DNA of 64,000 bases from Cristatella mucedo (taxonomy: Eukaryota > Bryozoa > Phylactolaemata > Cristatellidae). Below, piece by piece: positions 44,485 to 56,645 of this stretch; the first letter of the stretch is position 1; each line of letters opens with the position of its first letter. Below the pieces are notes generated by a model that searched no databases, had not been told where the DNA came from, and worked only from the letters and a program-made list of their open reading frames with translations. The stretch covers positions 1,883,001 through 1,947,000 of the forward strand of contig WPIO01000010.1 of the NCBI GenBank assembly GCA_009760855.2. Direction: 5' to 3'. Both the position numbers and the translations under genes were made by a program.

Positions 44485-44711
44485 TCTCATCCAGACAGGC
44501 CCTAATAGTTGCAATGATTGCCGTGACAAGCCAATAGCTGAAGAGTGCCTGCAGCAAGCTAGCACAACACTGGCTTCTTGACACTGATTACCTATCAGAT
44601 TCCAAATCTAATCACTGTTGAGAGTTGGCACTGCTGCTGAACTTGTCACTCTACAGAGTCGTCGCGGTTGCATTGGTGTCACTATGTTCACAGATATGCT
44701 GACTTTGATAG

Positions 44712-44712
<1 letters not shown>

Positions 44713-44801
<89 letters not shown>
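44713..44801 (+). repeat. (CT)n microsatellite
   Basis: Nearly pure CT run of about 88 bases, immediately before the start of a LINE RT fragment. Confidence 0.97.
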
Positions 44802-44805
44802 CCTG

Positions 44806-45975
44806 CAAGTTCTGTTGGATCTCTCAACAGAGTTTGATACCATTGACCACCAAGTCCTATTTGATCGCCTGCCATCTCACCTGGGCACCATTAATACTGC
44901 AACGGTTCAGGTAATATCTTCAGGAAAGACTGCAGAGTTTTACTGCCAACGGCTCCTAAGTCGTCATCCGATGATCCTTTCAAGCGTGTGATATACAAAG
45001 GATCAGCAATCAGTCTACTTCTTATCAAAATGTATACTCTCGTCTTGCCTATGTAATAAAGAAGTAAAAACATCTAGTCTTTTATATTTATGCGGATGAC
45101 ATGCCCTTGTACCTATGCAGTGATCCCTTCCTGCAATCGAGCACCTCAAAGGCTCTCAAATACCTTGCAGCATGAATTGCTGACCTTTGCATTTTGAGGT
45201 CAGTTGGCTTCCTCAAACTTAATGTCCAAGATAATAGCTAAAGATTAATTTAGCATCACTTAGATACAAAAAAGCCTAACCCTCAAAATTGCAGCCAGCA
45301 CATCTCCTATAGTCTCTGCACAAAATTATGGGACTAATGTTTTAATGTGACCTTTTACTGGATGATCGCATCAGCTCCACTCTCAAATACGCACATGTCC
45401 AGCAACATAGCATCGCACAAATTTGGGCCTGCTTAGACAAGGCTACCACAGTCAAGCCAGTCCTTGCAGTTGTGACACTGCCTCGATTTCTGTAACCCAA
45501 TCCTCGAAGATCTAGCTGCCTGTTTAATAAGACACTTACAGTCGCTGCTAAACATTGCAGCTAGGCTTGCCTGTCGTTAACTCCGAAACTGTCAAATTTC
45601 ACTATTTCTCAAATACCTCCTCTGGGTTTCTCGTCCATCAGCATATCGACTTAAAGATTTTGTCATTTCAATGTTAGAACGTTTCATTCTCTTGCTCCAG
45701 CCTACCCAACTTGAATACTGCTTAATCAGACGTCCGAAAGTACCAACTTGCTTCTCTGACTCAAATGGACTAGATCTTCTAACCAACCTCAAATCCTTTG
45801 GAGACCACGTGTTCAGTCATTTCGATCCCAAGATCTGGAACTCGCTACCGACATGCAGCACGATATCCACTGACTTGACAACATTTATAAAAGGCAGGAA
45901 AATCCACTTGTTTCTCACAGCATTTGGTCTGTCCTTGTGAATCGTCCTTTTGGTGCTTATATGTGAACAAGACCA
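44806..45975 (+). mobile_element. Old LINE family A relative, heavily decayed
   Basis: Starts inside RT motif A (LDLSTEFDTIDHQVLFDRL). Motif C is recognisable near 45,085 (FIYADDMPLYLC in one frame). Further pieces are near 45,360 (DDRISSTLKYAHVQ), 45,560 and 45,780-45,935 (NLKSFGDHVFSHFDPKIWN, TFIKGRKIHLFLTAF). It has many stops and indels and is much older than the copies at 40-43 kb. Confidence 0.75.
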
Positions 45976-46244
45976 ATCCAGATAACTCTAGCCCACTCAC
46001 CTGTTAAACACGCAAAGGCTGACACGTGTGCATGTATGTTCTGCATGCGTGTTCGCGCATGTGATAGTGCACGTTAGTCACCATCTGTATCTGCGGCTGA
46101 GACATGAAGGAACCGCCTTCGGATTATGTTGGGTAGCAAAGGTTCAAAAGTAGGCGATAAAAAAAGTGGTAAGCAGCATAGCTACATCATAAGGTGAGGT
46201 AGGCAAGCAGGCAGCACAAGGAGCAGCAACGACTTGTCGGAAAA

Positions 46245-46657
46245 TAATAATAATACATTTGTATTGCACCGTAAAATAACTTACTCGTGCTTGGCACTTT
46301 ATGCTGCAACGAAAGCATAGGCATAGGATTAGTGGGAACGTGCACAAATATGATTAGTGGTAGCATGCACAATATGGTGCGTGCTAACATGCACAGTGTC
46401 ACTCACATATGCAGACAAATGAAAAATTACAAGACGCAACAAATTCTGTGAGAAATGTGTGCATTTTAAATACTTTTTTCAATGTGGTCAAGTCAGAGAA
46501 TATCATGTGGTCAAGTCAGAGAATATCGTAGCGTCAATCGGGAGTTTGCTCCAGGCTTTGGGTGCAAGCTAACTAGGGACACAGTCTCTAAAGGATTTGA
46601 GCTTGGTTCGGGATATAGCTAAACGATTTGAGTCAGAGGAGCAGGTTTATGATTTAT

Positions 46658-46700
<43 letters not shown>

Positions 46701-47175
46701 TCATTTATTTATTAATTTATGGTTTATGATGCCTGGCCTGGTTGGTGAGTAGCTCTTATTGGCATAAGCTGAAGCCAGAGAACTAAGGGATCTAAAAGTT
46801 AGTGACTAAACCTTGAATTCGATAAGCTGCTTTATAGGGAGACATTACAGGTAGGCGAAAAGTGGTGTAATGTGGCACCAGCGATGCTCACAACAGACAA
46901 GCTGTTAGCTGAAGAACTCAGCTGAACCCAGCTTAGCTGCAGAATTTTGCACCAACCGGAAGCTCCTAATCGCACACTTTTGAAGACCTGCATGAAGAGA
47001 GTTACAGAAGTCGAGACGGGATGTCACAATGCCGTGCCAAACTTTGATGCAGTATTCCTGTCTGAGCACGCCTACATTTTTTCAGCGTAGCTGAACGTAG
47101 GCAGATTTGGCCGCGGAGCTGATGCGATCGTCAAACGAAAGGTCGCTGCAGAACAGTACACCTGCATTTAGGGCT
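46245..47175 (-). mobile_element. Old LINE copy, minus strand
   Basis: Complement of a (TTA)n tail (46,245-46,255) and stem near 46,265-46,300, then the 3' region. RT C-terminal codons lie around 46,550-47,000, with the AYV-QL segment near 47,090. It is interrupted by an (AT)n run at 46,660-46,697. Confidence 0.7.
46660..46697 (+). repeat. (AT)n microsatellite
   Basis: Pure AT run of about 38 bases. TTATGATTTATGGT before it and ATTTATGGTTTATGATG after it suggest that the run grew within a small duplicated stretch. Confidence 0.95.
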
Positions 47176-49555
47176 ATGGCCGGAGCACCTGCTTTCGCGG
47201 TCGGACCACCAAGTAAGTATGGCCTATCCTTGCGGATAGCCTCGACCACCACGATTGGCTAGGTTAGCATCGACCTCGATCATCTAGGACCAGCGTCGCA
47301 GATTGACTTCACCAGACCTACGGTATTCGCATTATACCCAAGTCACTTCCTTTAGAGGAGAGCCCACCGGCAGCTCGGCTGCATTTTAACCTTCGCTCCT
47401 GTCGTTGCCTACGCGGCTGCAGTCTGAAGCCCGAACCAGCGGTAGCTGATCCACTCACGTTACTTCGTGGGAGGTGCCCGCTCTTGCTCCAAACACCTCC
47501 CGAAGCGAAGGCAAGCGGAGCCCGGATGGCACAGCCGAAAGCTGGCGACGCTCTGAAGTGGCGATCCAGTCGCTGGAATGCGAAACTATTGTTCACCTAG
47601 GCAATAGTCTGAAGGTGTTACACTCGTAAAAGGTGCTATGTGCTGAACCGCCTGTGAGGTTCGTAGATGTCCGGCTGCGAAGCAGCTCGTGGTAGAAGCC
47701 GTAGCGATTCGCAGCCCGCATGAGCGGCAACACTTTCCATGCGACGGTGTCTCTAACTAACTCTTGTCTCAAGCAGCTGAGCTGGCAGCAGCCATCTTTA
47801 ATTTCAGCTACTTGAGTTAGCAGTTAGCAGGAATGGACTTGCTGAAGGACGCCAAGCAGTCGAAAGTAGATTTAAGTAATGCAGTGTCTTCTAAGTGGTA
47901 AGCTGCAAAAATCCGATAGCCGTACATAACCAAAGCCTTGTTTTTTATAAGACGTGCTGAATAGTGAAACGGCAGCATACTAAAAATGGCAGATTACAAC
48001 TGCCGAGATATTGATTATTCGTGCTTTCTGTAGTATTATTGCTTGAAACCAGGTACGTGATAATCCGCGGCTAAAGCCGAAAGCCGTAAAATAGGCGTGC
48101 AGTTGAGCTCCTGCAGCAGTGCCTTAGAGGTTGAGCTGCGTTGTACTCTTGCCTTTGAGCCCCAAGATATGTACGCCACGCTGCTTCTGGACGCCTATAA
48201 TACTCCTTCGCTGTCACATAGATTTCTATACGCTACGAAAATGGACTTTGAATCTCGATCTATGGGCGCTCTGTGTTGCGGCCGCGTTAAGATACAGCGG
48301 CACACCTGCGCCCACCTGCGCTGGACTTACCAGTCGCTAGCTGTGTCTTCAAGGTTCAGTGCTTCACAGGTAGTCGTCGGGCGTCGGCTAGGACTTGCGC
48401 CGCTGCGGGCACATCGTTTCCGGCCTAGTTGCGTCCGCATACGGAGGCCGCTGCATTCAGATTGTAATAATATCCTAACGGACTCGACGCTAAAGCAACG
48501 GGTGCATTGCACGCGCACGCTTGAGCATTTATGACGCGGCAACCGGAAATCCCTGCGGACCCCGTATGCTCTTTTGTATCGTATTGCGTATACCTTCACG
48601 CAAGTGGGACACGTGATATTTAAGTTCCGTTACCTATCGGTTGGTCCTAGCTTTAATGAGCGCAAAAGGATTAACACTCATTGTACAATCTTTTTTGAAT
48701 CCGCTTCGGTACGTTACTTCAGCCGCCGCCGGTTTGAGACTTGGCTTTGGCATTTGAGCTGAGTTCAGCTCCAAGCCCGCTAGCCGTTGGTGAACGGCAC
48801 GTCCGCTGTTGAACGCCCGTAACCGTCTGCGGCTGTCGAATAGATTCTTCCGCGTTATGGATACGGACTTGTTACGTTAAGGTAGAGGCGCTTCGTTACG
48901 TTAAGGTAAGGCGCTCTTCGTCGCTGCCGTAATCCTGCCACTGTCGACACGCGTGCACGCGCCGGTGCAGCGCCTACAAGTCGCAAGCCGCGCTACGAGG
49001 TTCAGGCGCCGCCAGTCGTCCTCGCGCGTAGGCCGGCGCTAGCGTGCACCGTTAAGAGCGCTACGCTTGCTGCCTAGTCCTGGGCGGACGTCGAAGCCGC
49101 ACACCGCGTTTCGCGCGCACAAAGCCGGATTAATCGGTGCATTTAGGAAAAGCTCAGAAGCCGCTCTAGCTGCTGCCTAAGCAATGTTGCCAACAACCTG
49201 CAGTTTCTGTCGGGGAGAGGGAGAAGGATATTTCTTACAGTAAAGTTACGAACTTCCCACGCCAGAAGAAGAACTGGCGCGAAGTCACGTGTGAGTTACC
49301 GCCCCCCCCCCCGATTCGAGCATCCTCCGGTTTCTCTTCGTTTCACTACAAAGCGAGCGTTGTTCTTGCGATGCGCATAAGCAAACGTCACCTACGGAGG
49401 CGACGCCTCCGGGGGGGGGGGGGTTTCAGATAAAACTGGGCGGTTGGCACTTGAGTCGGTCGCTGTCCTCAAGAACTGCATGCTGCATCGTTAGGCTGCA
49501 CGTAAGACATCATGGGAAGGCGGTACCGAGTGTCAGCCGATCTAGCAGGCGAGCC
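47176..49555. other. No gene recognised; GC-richer anonymous sequence
   Basis: Contains CpG-rich stretches near 47.3-47.6 and 48.9-49.1 kb, a poly-C run at 49,302-49,312 and a poly-G run at 49,411-49,424. Frames up to 145 codons show no motif. Confidence 0.55.
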
Positions 49556-49672
49556 CAGCGTAACGCATCTTCGTCTGTAAGTCCACAAAGATCACGTGGG
49601 CGCTACGCAGGAGAGTTTTCCATAGCACAGTCGCAGCGTAAGCGCCTTTCGATACGCATTCGGTAGCCATTC
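49556..49672 (-). mobile_element. LINE family B 3' end fragment
   Basis: Complement of the family B end: codons for GYRMRIERRL-like sequence, then GCGTAGCGCC and the TTTGTGGACTTACAGACG block. About 115 bases. Confidence 0.78.
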
Positions 49673-50602
49673 TTAATGCAGGAAAGTCTTTAAAGAAGGA
49701 AAACTGAAAGACATATTTCAAAATTGTTAATGGTAATGTGTCCGATATTAAGAGACAAGTCTGAAAAAATGGCCCGCATTTCAATATTTTTTAATTTTTT
49801 TTTAATAATAAAGTGATAAATGCAATCACAAGTTTTGAAAATTATTAAATGACCGGTAAAAGGTAAGCAATATTATTTAGTAAGAGACGAATACATCGTA
49901 AGTAGTACATCGAGCTCAATAACATGAATTTTAGTGAATATAATGCCGACGGAGCGGAATTTTTCGGCGGACTTTACTACTAAAAGCTACTCAACCCTAA
50001 AAGAACGCCAAATGTCATTTGAAACTATGGAAAAAGGGTACAATTTTCAAAACAATGAGATGCCGTCTTGAGGCCAATTATGTGACTGCTAATTATACCA
50101 ATCCAAAAGCGTCAACTCAAACCCGCGACGCTAGGTCCACCTTTGGGGGAGGGCCCGGCTTCAGCAAACAGCTATACCAGGCTATTCGTGCTTTATTTAC
50201 TTGCCACATGAATGTTTGCACTCATCGTGACACGCCCCCTCGAGCGGTGCTAAACGGAAGTGACCAACGCTCGTCAACTATACAATCGTTAAAGATAATG
50301 TAACTTGCTGCAGCAGGGCCGGCTGTAGCTAAGGAGTCCATTACACCCGCTGCTATTTAATCCTGGAACCGCTGATAGTATCCGGCAGCGGCCATGTGGC
50401 TTTATACGCGAGGTCGATCGGTCCGGAAGGCTTCGGGCCGGTCCGATTCGATCCCGTCGGTCCGAAAATTTTGGTCGGAGCAAGGTGAGTCCAGAATCTA
50501 CTAGCATGGTCTATCGACACGATGACAGCATTTAGAAAAATCGGGTGCTGCTTATGAGTAGATCGTTGCATCATTCTCTAACCGCTGATTAACCCTCCCA
50601 CA
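49673..50602. other. No gene recognised
   Basis: AT-rich at 49,770-49,880; otherwise anonymous. Near 50,400-50,470 there is a GC-rich stretch with repeated TCGGTCCG words. Confidence 0.55.
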
Positions 50603-51047
50603 CCAGGCCAAGCATCGTACCACCCGCTTTTCGGAATCCAACAGTCTACCAATGCCTCGTACAAACCTCAAATCCTTTGGAGACCATGCATTTAGTTCGT
50701 TTGCTCCCAAAGCCTGGAACTCTCTCCCGACTTGCATCAGAACATCCCCTGGCTTGACCACATTTAAAAAGAACTTGAAAACACCTATTTAGGACAGCAT
50801 TTAGTGGGTCCCTGTGATTGGTCCTTCATGTGCTTATGCGTGCTGACACTATGCATGCTGCCACTAACCACATTTTCATGCTGAAACTGTGCATGTCACC
50901 CCTAACCATGTTATTCATGTTGTTTGTTTATCAAGCATAATATTACTCACTATTCAATTGCATTTCTCTTTGCAGCAAATGTAAAGCGCCTAGAAAGAGA
51001 TTGAGTTCTCTGAGGGCGCTTTATCAAGTGCATTATTGTTATTATTA
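50603..51047 (+). mobile_element. LINE family A 3' end
   Basis: Codes the last part of the RT protein (frame reads from CCAGGCCAAGCATCGTACCA to TTTAAAAAGAACTTGAAAAC). Then the 3' region, the stem (AAGCGCCTAGAAAGAGATTG) and the (ATT)n tail. 5'-truncated. Confidence 0.88.
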
Positions 51048-51242
51048 AACAAGGTCGCAATGCCATCACAGGCGTAGACTATTTCGGTTTCAATTAATTA
51101 ATTCAAATTTCGAATTAGTGCACGGTGCAGACAATATGAGCCACGTGGTTGTAGGACATTCCCCCCTCCCCGAACATTACCCCCTCCGGTGGACCCTAGG
51201 ACATTTCCCCCCTATGTTGATGAGTGTACAACTAAGAATACA

Positions 51243-51302
<60 letters not shown>
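51243..51302 (+). repeat. Compound (TA)n-(TG)n-(TA)n microsatellite
   Basis: TA runs flank a (TG)8-9 core over about 60 bases. Confidence 0.95.
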
Positions 51303-51303
<1 letters not shown>

Positions 51304-51648
51304 AAATTAAGTTCATGCTCTATTAAAATAAAATCAATTCAGTATAATTAGAGGAATGGGTGGATTGAAAGGATGGTTTCTAATAGAGCGAGCGGCGGCT
51401 GCGGTTTCGGCGGCAGCGGCGATCTATACATTTTGGTCCCGCGGAAGTTAGGTCCCGCTCGACGCCGCCAGGCACGTGTGCGTACCCGTCAAAGCGGGCG
51501 CGCGCTACTGCGTTCCTGCAAATGAGCGCTAAGCCTCAGAGGTCTACTGAGTATAACTCGACCTCAAGAGATCTAGTTATGCCCTAATACGCACTAATTA
51601 AAGCGCGGAATGCTAGCTAGGGTGGATTTAGGCGGCGGAGGCGCAGCC
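51303..51648. other. No gene recognised
   Basis: Anonymous; a CpG-rich stretch lies at 51,385-51,515. Confidence 0.55.
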
Positions 51649-51814
51649 CACCCTAAACCCTAAAACCTAAACCGTAAACGCTAAACACTAAGCCATAAAA
51701 CCCTAAACCCTAAACTTTAAACTCTAAACCCTACAAACTGAACACTAAACTCTGAAAACCCTGAAAACCCTTAACCCTAAAAAACCCTAAACCTTAAATT
51801 CTAAACCCTAAATC
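51649..51814 (+). repeat. Degenerate telomere-like (CCCTAAA)n block
   Basis: About 20 seven- to eight-base units, mostly CCCTAAA with variants such as CCTAAA, CGTAAA, ACTAAA and CTCTAAA. The seven-base plant/alga/protist type occurs here instead of the six-base CCCTAA usual in animals. The block is too irregular for a working telomere and is interstitial. Confidence 0.85.
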
Positions 51815-52170
51815 ATGTACTGGGAGAAGCGAATTCTACCCCAGGGGGAATGTCGGGGGGGGGGAGGGAAACGTCCATGGGGAAAATGTCCGTACCCCTG
51901 CGACTGGGGGCGGAGCCTTTGTGGGCGTGTCATCGCCATCACCTGGTTCCGCCCCCAGCCGATGTTCCGTCCGCCCAATGGGTGAGCTCCTTGCCGGAAC
52001 GTTACATCATTGCTTCGCGAAGCCCCTACAGTACAAGGTAGCGATCACAGCTTTAACTTACGTGAATTTTTCTGGCCTTGAAATGGGCAAACTATTCTAT
52101 TACTGTTTGAAAGTCAATATTTTCCAGTGTGTCGTTCTCTATGCTTAATAAGGCCAAATCGGAGAGTTGA
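51815..52170. other. No gene recognised
   Basis: A GC-rich stretch with a G run (51,855-51,864), followed by AT-rich sequence. No known signature. Confidence 0.55.
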
Positions 52171-52408
52171 TCTTAATAATAATAATAATAATTCACTTGA
52201 TAAAGCGCCCTCAGAGAACTTAATCTCTCTCTAGGCGCTTTACATTTGCTGTAAAGTGAAATGCAATTGAATGGTAAGTAAAATCATGCTTGAAAAACAA
52301 ACGAAATGAATAATGTGGTAAGGGGTGACATGCACAGGGTCAGCATGCAAATGTGGTTAGTGGCAGCATGCACAGTGTCAGCACGCATAAGCACATCAAG
52401 GACGAAGT
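52171..52408 (-). mobile_element. LINE family A 3' end, minus strand
   Basis: Complement of (TTA)n (52,175-52,191), the terminal stem and about 200 bases of the 3' region. It breaks off at 52,408 in the middle of the region. Confidence 0.88.
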
Positions 52409-52626
52409 AAAGCTCTCAGATAAGAAGAGGATTATCTTCAGCATTTTTCGGATCTTTGCGATTCGTTCTTCGTGTGCATGTACCTGCTTATACCATGCCT
52501 GCTGTTTGAGGATATTACCATTAATCATTTGGTAATGGTTTCCATACAGCATCTATAAAGTGTCTAGAAAGAGATTCGGTTCTCTGAGGGCACTATATAA
52601 ATCCATTATTTTTATTATTATTATTC
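52409..52626 (+). mobile_element. LINE 3' tail of a family A relative
   Basis: Ends CATCTATAAAGTGTCTAGA, GAGATTCGGTTCTCTGAGG, CACTATATAAATCC and (ATT)n. Same tail type as 36,786-36,955. It directly abuts the oppositely oriented LINE A end. Confidence 0.65.
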
Positions 52627-52639
52627 AGCTAGTTAAAGA

Positions 52640-53705
52640 AATGTTCACAGCTGGCAACTGATACAGTTATGGTGAGAAGAACTTACAAGGAAACTCTTAA
52701 ATTAGGAAACACATTTTCCCATAACTGACAATGGAAGACATAAGTTCCAGGGTTGTCTTTAGTGCTGAGTTGTGATGTATGGCATGAAGCATTTTAAAGT
52801 CACATATTCCGTTGTAAGCTCTGTTTGATCAATTTCTGAACAATACATGCCTACACAATTTAGAAATTGCTGGCTGAGTTTGGTCTGGTCAAGTGTCTTC
52901 AAAAGCTTCTCAATTTCCTACAAAAAACCGAATTTGGCATCAAAATCTGCGAGCCGTGTAAACCTAGTTGTAAATTTGTTGTCGAAGATAGTCTCTGATG
53001 TCCTTCATTATTCTTAAAATATCTTTCTTTGCCATGAGGCTCATATCTTGAGAAAGGTCTCCAGGCATCTGGTCCTTCAGCGGATTCTCCCTTTAACTGA
53101 AACTCCCCACAATTCACATCTCCTTTTGGCATCTAGGAATGATAGCAAAGGTCTTTTGAAAGTCTTGATCAATAAATCTCAAAAGAGTGGAGGTCACAAG
53201 AGGCGTCTTTGAAGTTTATCTTTGGATCCCGCAGTCTTTTCTGAACGCGGTCAATCTTCCTTAAGATGCTGTGCAAAAACGGCAACAGAGCAAACAAGTT
53301 AAAGTTAAAAGTACAATGTAGGAGACTGCCAACTTTACTTCTTGCTTTAAGTGTTCCACTTGAGTCCTCAAACAGTTGCTCGAAAAGACCTACAATGCTG
53401 TTCAGTCCATCATTGATAGGTGTCACAGCCTCCACTCTTGCACTCCATCTTGTTGCAGTGTCACATTTGACAGCGATAGCTAAGACTTTCTTCAGGTCTT
53501 CCCACCTTAGAGTTGATCTTGAAAAGTTAGGTGTTCTCTATTGTTCCAAAAAAAGTAGCGACAACGAAATCTTGCAGCATAAACTCCTGTCCGGTTCAAG
53601 TTGTGGCTATCATAGCTTATAAAAATTGCCATTTCAATACTAGACATTATTCTCTTTTGGACACCTGATAAGTGGCTAGACATGACGGCTGCATCGTCGC
53701 AGCAC
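52640..53705 (-). pseudogene. hAT-superfamily transposase fossil (zinc-finger MYM/DUF4371 type)
   Basis: Read from 53,705 leftward: CDDAAVMSSHLSGVQKRI near 53,690 (around a catalytic acidic residue of the family), 'YDSHNLNRTGVYAA' near 53,620, FFGTIEN near 53,560, then RWEDLKKVLAIAVKCDTA and TRWSARVEAVTPI near 53,450. A long open stretch follows to 53,169 (LFEQLFEDSSGTLKARSK, LLPFLHSILRKIDRVQKRL). After frameshifts come 'AKKDILRIMKDIRDYL' near 53,020 and TRLADFDAKFGF near 52,950. This order matches hAT transposases that cut and paste DNA. There are at least five breaks, and no N-terminal zinc finger or C-terminal dimerisation block is preserved. Confidence 0.82.
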
Positions 53706-54948
53706 AGCCAGTTAAGTAAGCCTAGGTTGAGTGGTCTAGTCGTGTGTCGTTGCTCAGCGACGGCACGCCGGCTCTATAATGGCGGGCGTAGCAGGCCCGG
53801 TTCGCCCTTGACGAGACGCAGCCACCAGTAGCAGGTAGAATAGGGCGAGCGGCCGGAATGTATAATTGGTACGTGGATGGAGGAGGGAACGGTCGTGTGC
53901 TTATTGAACTGCAAGCGCCAGCCGATTATATATTTGTTAGAGCTCCTTCAGTGTTTCCGTGTCGTCGCGTATATGCCACCAGAACTTTAAGCTACAGCTT
54001 GGTCTTAGTCTGTAAACGTGCTTAATTAGCTCAGCCAGCAATAGGCAAGTCCATTGAAACAAGAACTTCCTTGAAATCAAAATTGATGTTATCACATATA
54101 AACGTTCTTGCAAAAATATGCACAACTCGTTTTGCTTCTGGCGCCCCCTGGGCTTTAGCCCCCCCCCCCCGGATATCTGTCCCCCTGCCCACCCCTTGCT
54201 AAGCCTCTTTCCCGAACCAGCTGCAGGACTTTGACCAGCGGTCTGGTCGTGAACCGCCTGCCCAGTACGTTTCTTTTGGTTCAGAGCCAACTAGCAGGCC
54301 CGTCGCTCAAGGGGATCCTCGAAATTTAGTGCGGTGGGTCGTCCTTGACCTTGAGCTGCTTTCCATCTACGTAGAGTGCCTCCCAGCGGAGGAGTTTACG
54401 CACTTTACGCCACCAGTATTCCTCGCCGATACTAGAGCCGTTACGAGCGCTGTGTTTGTGGCTTCGTTCTGATCGGACATGAAAGCAGCACACCACGTTT
54501 GTAACAGGCTGTTGGCAGGAACCTCGCCAACTACTTCGCATCAGTCCTCAGGAACAGCCTAATAGCACCTGCTAGGGTCTTACCTGCTTCAATCTGTGTC
54601 TGACCCACCCCCATCGTTTTCGACGACCGGTGAGGTTCGGGGCTCGTGGTGCATCGGGTTTTCAGCCAAAATTGTTGTTAATTTAAAATACTGTGCCAGT
54701 GCACTTTTTTAATGCTTCACATTTAAGAATTACATAGAACACCACTCTGCTCCTATGGCATCTTTAACGAGGCACGAGACCTCCAAATGGTTTTAACCTT
54801 AGAAGAAGTGACTCTGATAACATTCTCAAGTCGACGCCAACGAGCTCGAGGCCTGCCCCTTAAATTCAAGTAACACTGAATAGTGGGAATAAATGCCTAG
54901 GTGCCCGAAAAAAGCATTTGGAGCGCCGATCTCGTGAAAGGAGCAGGT
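53706..54948. other. No gene recognised
   Basis: Anonymous sequence between the hAT fossil and a LINE. A C run lies at 54,159-54,170. No terminal repeat of the hAT element could be found. Confidence 0.55.
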
Positions 54949-56645
54949 ACTGCACTTAAATTTTACTTGTAGACCAACTTAGCCCTGCCATAACTGAGAT
55001 TTTTAATGCTTCTTTGGGAAAAGAGGTCGTCTTTTAACTCCTCCAAATCGGCAATCGTCAGAACCATACTTAAAAAGCCTGGATTAGATACAGAGGTCCT
55101 TGCAAATTATCGCCCAGTTTCCCTTCTTCCTTTCTTGTCAAAGATTCTTGAAAAATTGTTGCTAAGCAGCTGGTTGAACATATTGAAAAGAATGAATGTC
55201 AGAAACATTTCAATCAGGGTTCAAGAGACAGCTCTCCACTGAAACTGCGCTCCTCTGTGTTATCAATGACATTCTACGTGGCAACGATGACGGGAATGTC
55301 ACTACCCTAGCTCTGCTAGATTTGTCAGCTGCCTTCGACACAATTGATCACGATGTTTTACTTGATCGATTGAGAACAACGGTCGGTCTGGCAGACGAAG
55401 CACTGGCGTTGTTTAAATCGTACTTGCCTGATCATGTTCAATCAGTTTCGTGTGGTGGTCAGGTCTCACATTCGAGACGGGTCACCTGTGGAGTCCGTCA
55501 AGAGTCCGTCCTCGATCACTTGCTGTTCTCTATTTATATTCACCTCTGGCAAAAGTGATTAAGGCCCATGGAATAGGATATCACTTTTATGCTGGCGATA
55601 CTCAGCTATATCTGTCATTCAAACCTTCGGAATCTGCAGCAGCAACTGACAAACTGAATGCTTGCCTTACCGACATTCGATCCCGGATGTCGGAAAACTT
55701 CTTGAAACTAAACGACGATAAAACCGAACTGCTGCTCATAGAACACCCTAAGCGTGTGGCCGGATTAAAAGTCTTTGCTCTTTATAGGTTATGCTGTTGT
55801 GCGACAATCACCACGTGCTAGAAACTTAGGTGTCGTTTTCGACATCTGCCTAAACTGTAAAGCTTCGTTCAGAAGACTGCTTCTACAGCTAGCCATCACG
55901 TCCAATCCCTATCCAAGATTAGGAGCTATCTTCCACAGTGGCTAGAAAAACATTTAACTAGCTCCTTAGTTCTGTCTCGGCTTAATTATTGTAATTTCAT
56001 TTTGGCTGGGCTACCAAAGAAAGCAACTAGGCCACTGTAGCTGACCGTGAATATGGATGCAAGGCTAGTCTTCAAGTCCCAGCGGTTTGAGCACGTGTCT
56101 CCTTTGCTAAAAGAGCTAGGATGGCTGCCGGTTGATCAACGGCTACAGACCAAAGTTCTTATGCTGATCCACAAGGCCCGCCACGGCTTGGCTCCTTCGT
56201 ACCCAGCTGAACTGCTGCACCAGTTTCAGCCTCTTCGCACCCTCAGGTCCTGTATGGACAATAAATTAGCTGTTCCATTCCTCTGCTTAAAGACCGTTAG
56301 TGACAGAAGCTTTAGCTCTGCCGGTCCTAGACAGTGAAACTCGCTTCCAAAATTCTTACGCAACGACAACTACTCTCCTGCTGCCGACTATGGCCCATCT
56401 TTTTCAGCGGTCCTGAGGTGCTACTTCCATGCTACTCACTACCTGAACTGCTCTCCTGACTCTGCTATGCTTCCCACTTTCTCTTTGTTTCGTGAGACGA
56501 AGTCTATTGGCTACCGAATGCGTACTAAAAACTGCTTAGGCTGTGAGTGGGCTATAGAAACCTCTCCTGCGTAACAGCCACATAGTCTTTATGGCTTTGT
56601 GGAGTTACAGATCGATACATTACATTACATTCGTGACGGTGTATG
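54949..56645 (+). mobile_element. LINE family B, longest copy in the window
   Basis: Starts in the region before RT (PAITEIFNASLGKE in one frame), then VLANYRPVSLLPFLSKILE near 55,110 and QSGFKRQLSTETALLCV near 55,210. Motif A is LLDLSAAFDTIDH near 55,320. Motif B is changed (GVRQESVLDHLLFSIY) and motif C is YAGDTQLYL in place of YADD, so it is inactive. Further parts: FLKLNDDKTELLLIEHPK, then FEHVSPLLKELGWLPVDQR (56,090) and the 3' end with TTTGTGGAGTTACAGATCG and a CATTACATTACATT tail (56,613-56,632). Stops and frameshifts are frequent. Confidence 0.87.

Noticed and set aside
53266-53622. 118-codon plus-strand frame
   Set aside because: It is the shadow of the hAT transposase on the opposite strand.
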